A DNA stretch of 64,000 bases from Nosema muscidifuracis (Eukaryota > Microsporidia > Nosematidae). Every line of letters starts with the position of its first letter. The stretch's first letter is position 1. Shown here piece after piece: positions 1-10,551 of this stretch. A model generated the notes under the pieces. It was not told where the DNA came from. It saw nothing but the letters and a program-made list of their open reading frames with translations, and made no database searches. The DNA is taken from assembly GCA_028335825.1 (NCBI GenBank), contig JAIOKI010000003.1:682001-746000 (forward strand), written 5' to 3'. A program made the position numbers and the translations under genes.

Positions 1-155
1 ACAATAGCCAATGATAAATATGGAACATATTTTTGGATTTTAACAAAATATAAGGAGAAAAGGAATATTGTTATAGGAGTAAGAAACATCATAAAGAATA
101 TTAGCATAAGAAGTTCTGCATGCTTAAATTTTGATTTATCTTTTTTATTTTTCAT
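1..155 (-). CDS. VMA21-like small membrane protein, 5' part only
   Basis: The start of a gene that runs off the left edge of the window; 51 codons are visible. The ATG follows directly after the bases ACCC, the start signal used throughout this window. The N-terminus is short and lysine-rich (MKNKKDKSKFKH). It is followed by a hydrophobic segment, LLMLIFFMMFLTPITIFLF, and then by a polar loop with the start of a second hydrophobic stretch. A leucine-rich first helix holding a Pro-Ile step is the pattern of VMA21, the small two-helix ER chaperone that assembles the V-ATPase membrane sector. The gene reading is firm. The VMA21 identity is an inference from a partial sequence, and any small two-helix membrane protein is an alternative. 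Confidence 0.5.
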   Translation of the reverse strand, partial: MKNKKDKSKFKHAELLMLIFFMMFLTPITIFLFSLYFVKIQKYVPYLSLAI

Positions 156-684
156 GGGTAAAATATTTTGATTGTTATTATATCTTATCAAATATATTTA
201 TTGGTAGGAAGTAGATTTAATTAAAGGTAATATAAAATTTCCAATAATAATTTATATTGTATAATGATTGGTTGATTTATAATATATTTATCTTGATATA
301 TTTGACATGTAGCATAAATAATCATAATATGTTGTAAAATAAATAAAGGAGGATTTATCTATTATTAAAGAATTTTATCTATTAATAAATAATTTTTATA
401 TATTAATAAAGAACTTTATCTATTAATAAATGATTTTATCTATTAAAAAAGGATTTTATCTATTAATAAAGAATTTTTATATATTAGTAAAGAATTTTAT
501 CTTTTAGTAAAGGATTTTTATATATTAATAAATTTTCATATATAAACATAATTTAAATATTCTAGATTGTCTAATACAATCAATAAATAATTTTTATATA
601 TTAATAAAGAATTTTATCTATAAATATATTTTAATTATAAATCTTATCTTTTAATATAACTCAAAATTTGTTAATAGTAATTTT
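156..684. repeat. AT-rich gap with a 20-21 bp tandem array
   Basis: From about 355 to 530 a unit close to TTTTATCTATTAATAAAGAA is repeated about nine times with small changes, and it reappears near 590-620. No reading frame or start signal was seen in the gap. Confidence 0.7.
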
Positions 685-1551
685 TTATTTTTTTCTACTG
701 TAAACAATATATTTTACATTTTTTATATTATCTATATTGTCTAATACTTTAAATCCTCCACTTGTGTATTCAAATCCTTTATCATTATCAATTAAAATAA
801 GAGAAATAGATTTCTCTTTTAAAGTAATAATTGAAGTAGGAATAAATCCATTAATCTTAGAAATATTCCCTGTCTGTACTAGAATAACATTAGGAATTTT
901 CTTACAATTAATATTATTAATTAATGAATTAAAATCAACATCTTTTACTATTTCAAAATATCCTGCTTTCATACTTCCAATATCTTCTTGTATTTTACCT
1001 TGGAATATTTCAACTATTGGAGAATATTCAGGATAAATATTTTTAAAAGCTTTTCCTTTCTTTTGACTACTCCATGCATTCTCTTCAAAATGCATATAAG
1101 TACAAAGCTCTTGATGGATACTTCGTAACAAAAAAGTATATCCATCTTTCAAATCTGTACACTCTTCATAAGGGACATATTTTTCAACATCAACAGTCTT
1201 ACTACTTCTTATAGTATCCAACATATTAATCATTTTCTCTAGAACAGGATAATTATGTAAATCAGAAATCTTTTCTTTACAATTATCTAAGAAATTTGTA
1301 AAAGGACTTGCTGATAGAAGCATCATCATTGTAAAAAATGCATTTTCATTTTTGTATTCGTAGAGAAGATCTACAAATTTAAATTTATTTTTATTTAGTA
1401 GATTATCTTCACTAAGATGAAGTGATTTACCAAATGCTTTATTCTTAGATACTTTTAATTTAATTTCTAGTTGTTGGTTTATTAAGTGTAATTCTTCTTC
1501 TAAAGAAAGATTGTCTAAAAAGTGTACAGATAGGTTTGATTTAATTTTCAT
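685..1551 (-). CDS. Divergent ubiquitin-specific-protease-like protein, probably inactive
   Basis: A 288-residue protein whose start is fixed by CCCC just upstream of the ATG. Around residues 133-148, KDGYTFLLRSIHQEL resembles the USP helix usually written DAQEFLxxLLDxLHEEL. Near residue 178, SPIVEIFQGKIQEDI resembles the USP segment around SxIxxLFxGxL. The C-terminus (GFKVLDNIDNIKNVKYIVYSRKK region) ends like the USP strand that finishes in LFYE. I see neither the N-terminal Cys box nor a clear GGHYTA box, so a catalytically dead USP fold is the best reading, comparable in type to the PAN2 pseudo-hydrolase domain. An intact adaptor function is possible. The family assignment rests on weak motif resemblance. 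Confidence 0.4.
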   Translation of the reverse strand: MKIKSNLSVHFLDNLSLEEELHLINQQLEIKLKVSKNKAFGKSLHLSEDNLLNKNKFKFVDLLYEYKNENAFFTMMMLLSASPFTNFLDNCKEKISDLHNYPVLEKMINMLDTIRSSKTVDVEKYVPYEECTDLKDGYTFLLRSIHQELCTYMHFEENAWSSQKKGKAFKNIYPEYSPIVEIFQGKIQEDIGSMKAGYFEIVKDVDFNSLINNINCKKIPNVILVQTGNISKINGFIPTSIITLKEKSISLILIDNDKGFEYTSGGFKVLDNIDNIKNVKYIVYSRKK

Positions 1552-2190
1552 GTGGGGTGCAATAAATAAGAATTTTTTAAAAAGTGTATCTTTAGAAAAT
1601 AATTGGAGTAAACATAAAATTCGTTGATTAAATATTTATTAAATCTTTTTATCAAAAATTGATTACCACAAATGGAAATTAATTTAAATTAGAAAAATAA
1701 AATTATATTAAATTTCTTAAAAAATCTCCTAATTTTTTTATAAATTTATTAAAGAATATCTTATCTTTTTTATAAATTTATTAAAGAATATCTTATCTTT
1801 TTTATAAATTTCTTAAGAATCTCCTATCTTTTTAAATAATAAAACAAACACTCATCTATTTAAAATAATTAATTTAATAAAAAATCTCCTATTTTTTATA
1901 TTACATTTCTTAAAGAATCTATCTTTTTAAATAAAAAAATTCTAAAAAAATTTTCTTCTTTTTTATATTACATTTGCTCTCCTATCTTTTTATATTACAT
2001 TTCTTAAATCTTCTATCTTTTTAAATTATTGCTAATAAAAACCTCCTATCTTTTTAAATTATATTTCTTCTTCTATCTTTTTGAATTATTGTTAATAAAA
2101 TATCAGATCAATCAAACTGAATTTTCTTAAAATTATAATTAATTGGTAAATGAAAATTTGATAAATAAATATCCCTTCAATAAAAAGTAT
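1552..2190. repeat. AT-rich gap with TCTCCTATCTTTTT-type tandem repeats
   Basis: From about 1710 to 2100 there are two related arrays: a 32 bp unit around TTTATAAATTTATTAAAGAATATC, repeated two to three times, then shorter units carrying (C)TCCTATCTTTTTAAAT. No gene was seen. The gap separates two divergently transcribed genes, so it must hold both promoters. Confidence 0.65.
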
Positions 2191-4197
2191 ATGGACGTAA
2201 CACTTAAACTAACAGAAATTGATATAGTAGGAGAATATGATACAATAGAATTCGTATATAAAGATACATGCAGAATTATAAAAGAAACTATAACTTTTAC
2301 TATTTTAACACTTCACGATTTTTTATTCGAAAAAATTCTTATACAATTTAAATCTAAAGGTTTTCCATGGGATAAATATATTGGAGTAATAATCTTACAA
2401 AATAGTTTTTTCGATAAACATGAAAGTAAAAAGAATATTATCGATATTTTATCATCTCGATACACATTTCGAGCTGATTTTTATGATCTTAAGGGTCAGA
2501 AAATAATTGGAAAATGTTCTATCGATTATACAGTAAAAAAATTGGATAATTTTGATCATACGATTGTAAGTGTACAAGATAATTTTGTGCAGTCTGTTTT
2601 TAATTTGTTTCTTAACCAACAAAAAAGTGTACTTTTAGGTAATTTTAAAAGTGTAGTTGATGATTTTTTAATAGGTAGTAACAGTTGTAAAGTTAATTTT
2701 ATTCTTGGTTTATATTTTTTAGAAGAATATTCTTCAAGAATACATTTCAAAATGACAAAAGATCTTCGATATGAAAATATAAAAGATTTAAAAAAATTAA
2801 AATTGCATGAAAAATCTAAAGAAGAAAATGAAGGGTTCGATCTTGAAAAATTATTTTTAGGAAATATGTATAAATTTGAACATGGAATTTTAACAGATTT
2901 TACTAATTATTATATTATATTGGGTAAAGGACATAATAAGAATTTTATTGAAAATCCTGATAATATGAATAAATTTGAAAAAGATGTTAGAAATAATAAT
3001 AGAAAATTTAATATTTATGATATGTTTAATAAAATTTTTAGTAAAGATGTTGATATCATAAGTACTAGAGAATGTTTGGATGATATTAATGATTCTATTT
3101 TTAATGAAAATATAACTGATTTTTATCCAAACAAAATAAATTTAAATGAAATACAAAAGATACCTTCAGATACTAAATCTATAATAGATGTATTAGACAA
3201 TACTGATTATATTATATGTCATAAAAAGCTTATTAAAGAAATTATAAATTATTTCTATTATGCAATAGGATCATATGGAAATTCATGGGCTACAACATTC
3301 TGTAAAAGAAGAAAAAAAGTTGATAAGAATATTTCTATGGATTCTAATAGAAGAGCTATTCTTGAATTTCTTAATATAGATAATAATAGATTATTATCAG
3401 TACAATTTGCTGATGAAAATATACCTGAGCATATAATTTTTTATGAAAAAAAAACGAATAAGTTAGTTGTTTCTTTTAAAGGAACTTCTACATCAGATGA
3501 AGCTTTAAAAGATTTAAATTGTAGATACACAAAATTTTATGAAGGATATGCTCATACAGGAATCAAACATATGGCATGTGCTTTTGTTGAGAATAAATCA
3601 AAAGAATTATTTAATATGGCAGAAAGTTGTAAAACTAAAAATATTCTTTTTACTGGTCATTCTTTGGGAGGAAGTATAGCTATTATGGTACATTTAATAT
3701 ACGAAAGACAAGAAATTTTTAAATTATTTAATATAACAACAATAGCATTCAGTGCTGCTCCTACTGTATCTTATAATATAGCAAATAAACCTCATAAGAA
3801 TCTTTATACATTAAATTATGGAAATGATTTCGTTCCTAGACTTAGTTATGGAAGTTTTTCTGAAATGAAATATACAGCTTGTTCTATAGGAGATAATTCT
3901 AGATTTTTATTTAGTCCAGAGAATATAGAAGATGATTTAAAGATAATTAGAGGTCATGTTAAAAAAAATAACTTATATCCAAAATTATACACACCTGGTT
4001 TAGTATATCAATTTAAGAGAATTAATGTAATAAAGAAGAAGAAAAAGATTTCTCTCTTGTTGTATAAAAAAGTTAATTTAGATTTTTATGACCACATAGT
4101 AGTTATAAAACATGCTACTATACATCATATGATACCTCATATATTGAAGGTATTTAGTCAAGGGATGAATGATTGGGATGAGATTGATAATGAATAA
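2191..4197 (+). CDS. Class 3 (DAGL-type) lipase
   Basis: An alpha/beta hydrolase of the fungal lipase class 3 family, 668 residues from the first ATG, which has CCC about 16 bases upstream. The frame is open for 16 more codons upstream but only from a TTG. The C-terminal half is the lipase: a strand ending KLVVSFKGTST, the nucleophile elbow GHSLGGS with Ser near residue 491, a probable acid in GNDFVPRL (Asp near 546) and candidate His residues in the HHMIPH segment (about 645-650). The NDFVPRLS step and the late His resemble sn-1-specific diacylglycerol lipases. The N-terminal 270 residues are rich in beta-strand patterns and I do not recognise them. There is no obvious signal peptide. The substrate is not known from sequence. 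Confidence 0.85.
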   Translation: MDVTLKLTEIDIVGEYDTIEFVYKDTCRIIKETITFTILTLHDFLFEKILIQFKSKGFPWDKYIGVIILQNSFFDKHESKKNIIDILSSRYTFRADFYDLKGQKIIGKCSIDYTVKKLDNFDHTIVSVQDNFVQSVFNLFLNQQKSVLLGNFKSVVDDFLIGSNSCKVNFILGLYFLEEYSSRIHFKMTKDLRYENIKDLKKLKLHEKSKEENEGFDLEKLFLGNMYKFEHGILTDFTNYYIILGKGHNKNFIENPDNMNKFEKDVRNNNRKFNIYDMFNKIFSKDVDIISTRECLDDINDSIFNENITDFYPNKINLNEIQKIPSDTKSIIDVLDNTDYIICHKKLIKEIINYFYYAIGSYGNSWATTFCKRRKKVDKNISMDSNRRAILEFLNIDNNRLLSVQFADENIPEHIIFYEKKTNKLVVSFKGTSTSDEALKDLNCRYTKFYEGYAHTGIKHMACAFVENKSKELFNMAESCKTKNILFTGHSLGGSIAIMVHLIYERQEIFKLFNITTIAFSAAPTVSYNIANKPHKNLYTLNYGNDFVPRLSYGSFSEMKYTACSIGDNSRFLFSPENIEDDLKIIRGHVKKNNLYPKLYTPGLVYQFKRINVIKKKKKISLLLYKKVNLDFYDHIVVIKHATIHHMIPHILKVFSQGMNDWDEIDNE

Positions 4198-4701
4198 ATG
4201 ATGAATATTTTCGTTAAAAAAGAATTTTCTCATTAAAAAAGAATTTCCTATTATGTGATATGATCTTTCTTGTTATTATGTGAATATGATTTTTCCTATT
4301 ATGATTTGACATGATCTTTCCTATTATTATGTGAATATGATTTTTCCTATTATGATTTGACATGATCTTTCTTATTATTATGTGATATGATCTTCATTGT
4401 GAAGGAATAATAAATAAATAAAAATACCTTCAATAATTCAAAATACTCAAAAATTATCAAAGTAATAAGTATCAGTTATAGTGTTCATTGTTAAGGAGTT
4501 CTTCTTATTTTCATTGTTAATTAATTTTCTTGTTGAGTTTGTATTTTTTTTATAAGTAAGTCTATGGAAGGTCTTTACATTCCTACCTTAAATTAATATA
4601 ATAATATTAGATTAAAGAATAATTCTGTATTTATGCATATTTTTTTGTATATAAATTGTTATTTTTTGCATAACAAATACTTTAAGTTTTTACCCCTCTA
4701 A
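4198..4701. repeat. Gap with a roughly 54 bp tandem repeat
   Basis: Between about 4250 and 4400 a unit containing ATGTGAATATGATTTTTCC and TATTATGATTTGACATGATC is repeated two to three times. The remainder is AT-rich, with the ACCCCT start signal of the next gene at its right end. Confidence 0.65.
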
Positions 4702-7107
4702 ATGGAACAGGAAAATTTAAATATTATTCTAGACAGTTTGAAATCTGAAAACAGTGATATTGTACACAATGCACTAAATATGTTAATTGATATGGTCAAA
4801 TCATCTCATACAGGATCTATCAGTACTTTAAGCTTCCAAACCTTAATGGATAAAAAGAATTTATTACTTGAATTATGTGATAAATTATCTACAGAAGATT
4901 CTAAAAAGATTCATGATATAATCAGTGCAGTGAGTATTATGGGTAATGATGAAGAACTTCTTAGACACAGAATATATGGAAATATTATTCCTCTTAAGGA
5001 ATGGGGTCATTTGTATGTAAAGAAGCTTATTGGATGTATTATAGATTCAAAGCTTAATAAGAATGAAGTAGATATAAATGAAACTATTGAAGTATCAAAA
5101 TCTTGTATAGATTTTTTATTTAAAAATAATTTAGAATTTGATGCTATAGATTTTCTTATAGAAATTGAAGATATAAGTGCAGTACTTGAATATGTAGAAG
5201 AACATAATTATAAAAGAATTATTCTTTATTTAGAAGAGATGGCTAGTTTTTATGAGTTATATGAGATATTAAATAAGATTTACCTGAAGATGAAAGATTA
5301 TACTAAATATATTGTACATATTATTGATAATGGATATTATGATGATGCAGTTGAATTTGTTGAAAATATTCAAGATGAGAATGTAAAACATCAGCTTCTT
5401 TATATATTAGGAAGATTGAATATATATTATGAATCTAAAGATCTTAAAGAGAAATCTATTTTACAAAATTCTCATATTAAAGATATATACAGATCAGTAA
5501 TAAAAATATACGAACTTGATTCAGAAAAAAGTAAGTCATCTACATTAAGGAAATTAAGATATGATAGAGACATAAAAGGAGTTCAACAAAATAATTTTAA
5601 TCCTATTACAGTGTGTAATGGATTTATTAATTTAGGATATGGACAAGATAGCATATTTTTTCTTCAAGAAGGAGATGAGACTCCTGGAATAGAATATCAG
5701 ACAATTTTAGATTCCAATATACCAGAACTTATTACAATAATGGGAAGTGTTGGATGTATTGAATTTTGGAATCCTACTAAAGTATTAGAAATTTTACAAG
5801 AGCATATCTTTGGAGAATTTTCTTTAAAAAGAACAGGTTCTCTTCTTGCTTTAGCTTTGTCAAGTTCTAAAATATGGGATGAGAATCAAACAATTTTATC
5901 TCTCCTTACAAATAATCTTCAATCTGATGATCCTATTCATGTAATACCTACACTTCTTAGTATACAAACTATTTATTGTAATACATCAGAAGAAGATCTT
6001 AAAATTCTTATATCTCCTTTATTATATTCTAATAATATTGAAATATCTTCCTTTGCTGCATTCACCTTAGGAAGTCTTTTTGTAGGAACAGCAGATGATG
6101 AGCTCATTTCAATCTTCTTACAAATGTATATAGAGAAAGAAGAACATTCTGATTCTCATTTCTTTAAGCTTATAATGCTTGGACTTGCTTTATTATTTTA
6201 TAGAAGACCTGATGTAGAATGTTGTTTAGAGAATATGGAAACAAATTATTCTAAACATGGATCTCTTTTAATTAAAGGATTTCAACATATTAAATCAGGA
6301 GATACTCAGGTTATAGAGAATATTTTATCAGAAGCCTTTTCTGGTGATACAGATGCTTTATTAGAATCTATAGCTTTATTAAGTTGTACTTTAGTATGTT
6401 TAGGGGATGAATTAGCTTCTCAGATGGTTTCTAGAATATGTACATCTTCTTTATTATTAGAATCACCTCATTTAAAATCAGTTCTTCCTCTTTGTTACTC
6501 TTTACTTTATCCTTCTACACCTCATTCATCTGTAATAGATGTATTAGAAAAGAATATCAATGCTGGAGATGTTAATGTTGTAGTTCCTTCTCTTTATGCT
6601 CTTGGTATAGTAGGAGGAGGTACAGTAAGTGGAAGAATACAAAAAGTTTTTGATTCTCAGTATGGTCAATATTATAAAGATCCAAAGATCAGTACAATGT
6701 TAAGAATTTCTAATGGTTTACTTTCTTTAGGAAAAGGTCTTTCTTCTATTTCTTTCCTTATGTATGATAAATCATGTATTTCTGTTAAGAATCTTATAGG
6801 ATTATTTACTACCACATTCCTTTTATTAGATCCTTTCTCTAGTCCTCTTCTTGATGGACACACTTATCTATTTTATCTATTGAATCAGTCATTTACTCCT
6901 AAATATGTATACACCAAAGATAAAATAAATATTAGAATAGGTTTACCTGTTAATACTGTTGGAGTAGTAGGAGATCCTAGACGTATATCATCTATGCAGA
7001 CACATTCTACACCAGTGATACTTAATTGTACTGAAAAAGCAGAAATTGATGAGAAGAGTTATACTCCTTATATTGAAGATGTAGTGATCTTAAAGAATGA
7101 CAATTAA
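4702..7107 (+). CDS. RPN1: 26S proteasome regulatory subunit RPN1
   Basis: The scaffold subunit of the proteasome base (PSMD2 in animals), which receives ubiquitin receptors and shuttle factors. The N-terminal part keeps the family segments around WGHLYVKKLIG and a run of helical pairs (SCIDFLFKNNLEFDAIDFL). The middle has GFINLGYGQDSIF, matching the conserved FVNxGFGQD segment. It is followed by alanine- and glycine-rich proteasome/cyclosome repeats (SFAAFTLGSLFVGT; LLIKGFQHIKSGD). The C-terminal part contains YTKDKINIRIGLPVNTVGVVG. The 801 residues are somewhat fewer than the 900-1000 usual in fungi. The ATG lies a few bases after ACCCCT. It converges on the PP2A B56 gene. Confidence 0.93.
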   Translation: MEQENLNIILDSLKSENSDIVHNALNMLIDMVKSSHTGSISTLSFQTLMDKKNLLLELCDKLSTEDSKKIHDIISAVSIMGNDEELLRHRIYGNIIPLKEWGHLYVKKLIGCIIDSKLNKNEVDINETIEVSKSCIDFLFKNNLEFDAIDFLIEIEDISAVLEYVEEHNYKRIILYLEEMASFYELYEILNKIYLKMKDYTKYIVHIIDNGYYDDAVEFVENIQDENVKHQLLYILGRLNIYYESKDLKEKSILQNSHIKDIYRSVIKIYELDSEKSKSSTLRKLRYDRDIKGVQQNNFNPITVCNGFINLGYGQDSIFFLQEGDETPGIEYQTILDSNIPELITIMGSVGCIEFWNPTKVLEILQEHIFGEFSLKRTGSLLALALSSSKIWDENQTILSLLTNNLQSDDPIHVIPTLLSIQTIYCNTSEEDLKILISPLLYSNNIEISSFAAFTLGSLFVGTADDELISIFLQMYIEKEEHSDSHFFKLIMLGLALLFYRRPDVECCLENMETNYSKHGSLLIKGFQHIKSGDTQVIENILSEAFSGDTDALLESIALLSCTLVCLGDELASQMVSRICTSSLLLESPHLKSVLPLCYSLLYPSTPHSSVIDVLEKNINAGDVNVVVPSLYALGIVGGGTVSGRIQKVFDSQYGQYYKDPKISTMLRISNGLLSLGKGLSSISFLMYDKSCISVKNLIGLFTTTFLLLDPFSSPLLDGHTYLFYLLNQSFTPKYVYTKDKINIRIGLPVNTVGVVGDPRRISSMQTHSTPVILNCTEKAEIDEKSYTPYIEDVVILKNDN

Positions 7108-7576
7108 AAGATTATTCATTGAAATTTTTATTTATATATTAATAATATTTAATTGATAGTTTATAATATTTATAATATAATAATTATTTAATTGATAATT
7201 TATAACATTTAATTTATAGTATTTTTTTTATAACATTTAATATATTTATAATATATCAATGATCTCTATGATTTAAAACATTTAATATTTTTTTTATAAC
7301 ATTTAATCTTTTTTTATAACATTTTATCTTTTTTATAACATTTAATCTTTTTTATAACATTTTATCTTTTTTATAACATTTAATCTTTTTTATAACATTT
7401 AATATATTTTATAACATTTAATCTTTTTTAATAACATTTAATCTTTTTTTTATAATATATAATATATTTTTTATAATATCTAATATATTTTTTATAATTT
7501 ATGTGGTAATAATAAATTAAAATATAATTAATAACTTTGTATATTTATAAACAAATTATTTATGTATAAAATTATT
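7108..7576. repeat. Gap with TTTTATAACATTTAAT tandem array
   Basis: From about 7200 to 7500 a 17-18 bp unit near TTTTTTATAACATTTAATC is repeated more than ten times. The gap is between two 3' ends, so the array lies outside promoters. No gene was seen. Confidence 0.75.
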
Positions 7577-9052
7577 CTATTTCTTCTTAGGATCCTTACT
7601 CATAGATTTTCTTCTTTTATTAAATTCATTCTCTTTCTTATTATCTAAAGTAGAATGTTCTATACATTTACCTAATACATCTATTAAATTATCATCCACT
7701 TCATTTCTACTTATAAATCTCTCCATATTATATTTAATTAAACATTCTTCAAAACATTCATGACTCATACTTAGAATTACAGAAATATATTTAAAAATTT
7801 TCATCTTTCCTTTTGATCTCCAATGTTTCTTACTAAGATTATATAAATTTACAAATATTCTTGGTAAAACTTCTGTGATATTTTCTTGTAAAATATATTT
7901 CATAGCTCTTATATCAATAATCTGTAAAATTTCTTCAATAAGAACAAAATGTTCAGATTTTAATCCAAGATTTATTATATCACAAAAATCTTCTAAAATA
8001 TTTTTAAAAGGTATTCTTCTACACCATCTTACATATATCATAGAATATATTTGTACAAGCATAGGTCTGTTTATGTATTCAATATTTTGAAATAATTTAT
8101 AAATATATTTTAAAGTAAATTCTGATATATTAAAATCTTCTGAAGCATATTTATATATTATCTGTGGTATTATTTTGTAATATTCAAGATTTCTTACTGA
8201 TAGAAATCTTAAAATATATTCGATATAAAAAATATCATTTTCGTTACATTTTAATTTATCAAGATTAAAAATTTTTACATCTGTAATTTCTCTCTTAATT
8301 TTTGATCTATAACCTTCTACTATACATAAAACTATTTCAAGAATTTCTTCTATACCAATATGAGTACGTAATCCTTCATAAAAAAGACTTAATTCATTTT
8401 CTACAAGATTTGTTATTTTATAACGAAATACGTCAAATATATTAATCAGTACTGATGAAATATGACCTCTTTCAGTTTCATCTTCAGATTTAAGAAGAGA
8501 TATTAATCTAAATATATCAATATCATCTAATCCTTTGATTATAGTACTTTCAGATACACAAGAATTTGTTACATAATTAAATATTTTAGAAAATATATTA
8601 ATATTGCTAGTAGCCTTATTTCTTATATTAACATCATCTCCAGTATAATAAAATATTCCAGTTGGATTAATATTTTTTATATCTCTAAATAATACTTCTT
8701 TACATCTCCTTACTATTATTATAAAAAGATCTTCAGATATTTTAACATTCTTTAAGTTATTAAATAATTCGTAAAGAGTTAATGGATCATTAGAATGAAT
8801 ATTTTTCATAATATTATAAATATTTTGACTAATTCTAGTCGGATTTTCTTTGATAACATTTATAGATTTGATAGATCTCTTTGGTATAACAATATCTTTA
8901 GATAGATTGAATATATTATCTTGTTGAGATAATTTAGGATTCTTATTATCAATAAATAGATTTAGTTTATGTTTCTTTCTTTTATTCTCATTATTCTGAT
9001 TTTCACTTATCTTTTTGGATTTATCATTATTCATGCGATATGGTTTATGCAT
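7577..9052 (-). CDS. RTS1: Protein phosphatase 2A B56-type regulatory subunit
   Basis: A 491-residue HEAT-like protein that matches the PP2A B' (B56, yeast Rts1) family segment by segment. LISLLKSEDETERGHISSVL corresponds to LLELFDSEDPRERDxLKTxL. It is followed by GIEEILEIVLCIVEGYRSKI (GIAELLEILGSIINGF), then KSEHFVLIEEILQIID (SSPHFQVAERAL) and VNLYNLSKKHWRS (PSLYRNSKTHWN). The first 80 residues are a basic, low-complexity tail. B56 selects PP2A substrates, and a PP2A catalytic subunit is encoded 7 kb away. The start is uncertain by six codons because two in-frame ATGs lie close together and only CC precedes the first. Confidence 0.9.
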   Translation of the reverse strand: MHKPYRMNNDKSKKISENQNNENKRKKHKLNLFIDNKNPKLSQQDNIFNLSKDIVIPKRSIKSINVIKENPTRISQNIYNIMKNIHSNDPLTLYELFNNLKNVKISEDLFIIIVRRCKEVLFRDIKNINPTGIFYYTGDDVNIRNKATSNINIFSKIFNYVTNSCVSESTIIKGLDDIDIFRLISLLKSEDETERGHISSVLINIFDVFRYKITNLVENELSLFYEGLRTHIGIEEILEIVLCIVEGYRSKIKREITDVKIFNLDKLKCNENDIFYIEYILRFLSVRNLEYYKIIPQIIYKYASEDFNISEFTLKYIYKLFQNIEYINRPMLVQIYSMIYVRWCRRIPFKNILEDFCDIINLGLKSEHFVLIEEILQIIDIRAMKYILQENITEVLPRIFVNLYNLSKKHWRSKGKMKIFKYISVILSMSHECFEECLIKYNMERFISRNEVDDNLIDVLGKCIEHSTLDNKKENEFNKRRKSMSKDPKKK

Positions 9053-9834
9053 GGATATTTTTATTAATTAAAATACTGGAAATAGAAATTGATAAAATAT
9101 TTTATATTAGATAATTAGTAATTTCTTTAACAATTAGAAAAATTAATTTATTATAAGAAATGAAAGGTACATTTTTTTAAATTTTTACCTTCAAGATATT
9201 TGTTTATATAATGAAACTAAATAGAAAAATATAAATAAATTATAAAAATATTAAAATTAATGAATAAATTTGATTATCTAATTTACTATAAAAATAAAAA
9301 TATATAACGATATGTTTAATATTTACAATAAATATTCAAAATATTAATTTATGATTACATAACTGTATCATATAATGTAATAAGTATAATCATGATGTTT
9401 AATAATATATTAAATTAATATATTGTATTATATTATATTGGATTGTTGTAAAATATATTGGATTATGGTACAATATATTGAATTATATAATATTTTATAT
9501 TGAATTATGAATATAATATATTTTATATATTAAATTATTGTATATAATATTGTGACATGTATAAAAATATATTACAAAATAACTATTATTGAAATATATT
9601 ATTAAACATCATGATTGCAAAATATATTTTATAAATACCATGATTGCAAAATAACTATTATTGAAATATTTTAATAAATATCATGATTACAAAAAATATT
9701 TTACAAAATATCTGACTATCGAAATATTTTACAAATATATTTTATAAAAATCATGATTACAAAATATTTTAATAAATATATTACAAAATATACATTACAA
9801 TATATTTTAATAAATATATTATTAAATATCATTA
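9053..9834. repeat. AT-rich gap with CATGATTGCAAAATA repeats
   Basis: The left half is plain AT-rich DNA with ATATTGGATTATGGTACAAT-type short repeats. From about 9590 to 9800 units carrying ATCATGATTACAAAATATTTTA recur at about 50-70 bp. No coding frame was seen. Confidence 0.6.
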
Positions 9835-10116
9835 TTACATCATTTCATTAAGTAAACTAACAAATAAATTATTTTCTTCTTCTTTACTTCTCTTCTTATA
9901 TTTTCCTTTAGTTAATTGATAAATCTTTTTTAACTTAACTAATTCATTATAAATTTGATCAATAGTAAGTATAATATCAAGAACTCTTCTCTTAGCAAAA
10001 AATAATCCTGACATTTCATTATCATTTCTTTTTATTATATTTAATATTTCAATAAAATCTTCTATAATTTTATCTAAATTATTATTAATCTTTTTAATAA
10101 TCTCTTCTTTCTCCAT
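9835..10116 (-). CDS. Small helical protein, probable Mediator subunit MED22
   Basis: Ninety-three residues, starting [14 protein letters not shown]. The frame stays open upstream into the divergent ribosomal gene, but only the ATG used here has the start signal (GCCCTCTT) directly before it. The protein is one long pair of helices: [20 protein letters not shown], then an [20 protein letters not shown] helix. This pattern and size fit MED22 (SRB6/Surf5), a head-module subunit of Mediator, where LxxDIxxIxxNFxEIIKxA and a later VRAxxLxxLVxxLK helix are typical. The call is moderate because short helical proteins are easy to mis-assign. It is transcribed away from eL27 across a very short gap. 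Confidence 0.6.
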   Translation of the reverse strand: MEKEEIIKKINNNLDKIIEDFIEILNIIKRNDNEMSGLFFAKRRVLDIILTIDQIYNELVKLKKIYQLTKGKYKKRSKEEENNLFVSLLNEMM

Positions 10117-10173
10117 AAGAGGGCCATTCTTGTTTATGCTAATATTTTTTTTAAATTTTTTATCCCCCATAAA
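10117..10173. promoter_or_regulatory. 57 bp shared divergent promoter, MED22-like / eL27
   Basis: Only 57 bases separate the two start codons. Each end carries its own start signal: CCCCC five bases before the eL27 ATG, and GGGCC (CCC on the other strand) before the opposite ATG. Everything needed to start both transcripts must lie here or inside the opposite gene. Confidence 0.6.
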
Positions 10174-10551
10174 ATGTTGTTCATTCCAAATATGATAGTA
10201 ATCCCAACAGCTGGTAAATTTGCTGGTAAAAAAGCTGTAGTTCTTAAGAATATTGATGAACACACATGCCTTATAGCCGGTGTACAGAGAGTTCCAAAGA
10301 AGAGTGAGGATTATTTGTCTAAAGAAGAAAAAAGAAAGAATGATAGATTTCTTTCATTTGTCAAAAAGAGTAATGTAAGACATCTTATGGCTACTAGATA
10401 TAAAGCTGATATTGGATTATGTGACTTAGATTATAGCAATGTTACTGATGTTAATTCTAAGAAAGAAGTTAGAAATCAAGTAGTAGAAGTTTTAAAGAAA
10501 GCTCAGGATAGTGGAAAAGCTAAATTTCTTTTTACTGAACTTAAATTTTAA
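10174..10551 (+). CDS. RPL27: Large-subunit ribosomal protein eL27
   Basis: A KOW-type ribosomal protein of the 60S subunit, 125 residues. The opening [20 protein letters not shown] corresponds to the family's VVLVLxGRYAGRKAVIVKN. The middle ([18 protein letters not shown]) and the end ([18 protein letters not shown]) also fit, where other eukaryotes end KxxKNKWFFxKLRF. CCCCC lies five bases before the chosen ATG. An internal in-frame ATG six codons on is nearer the start of homologues but has no signal of its own. No intron is seen. Confidence 0.92.
   Translation: MLFIPNMIVIPTAGKFAGKKAVVLKNIDEHTCLIAGVQRVPKKSEDYLSKEEKRKNDRFLSFVKKSNVRHLMATRYKADIGLCDLDYSNVTDVNSKKEVRNQVVEVLKKAQDSGKAKFLFTELKF

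Noticed and set aside
2143-2190. Earlier TTG start for the class 3 lipase
   Set aside because: In a eukaryote the ATG at 2191, with CCC 16 bases upstream, is the better start.
9835-10263. Longer 142-residue version of the MED22-like protein
   Set aside because: The extra 49 residues are antisense to the start of eL27 and the start signal sits before the shorter ATG.
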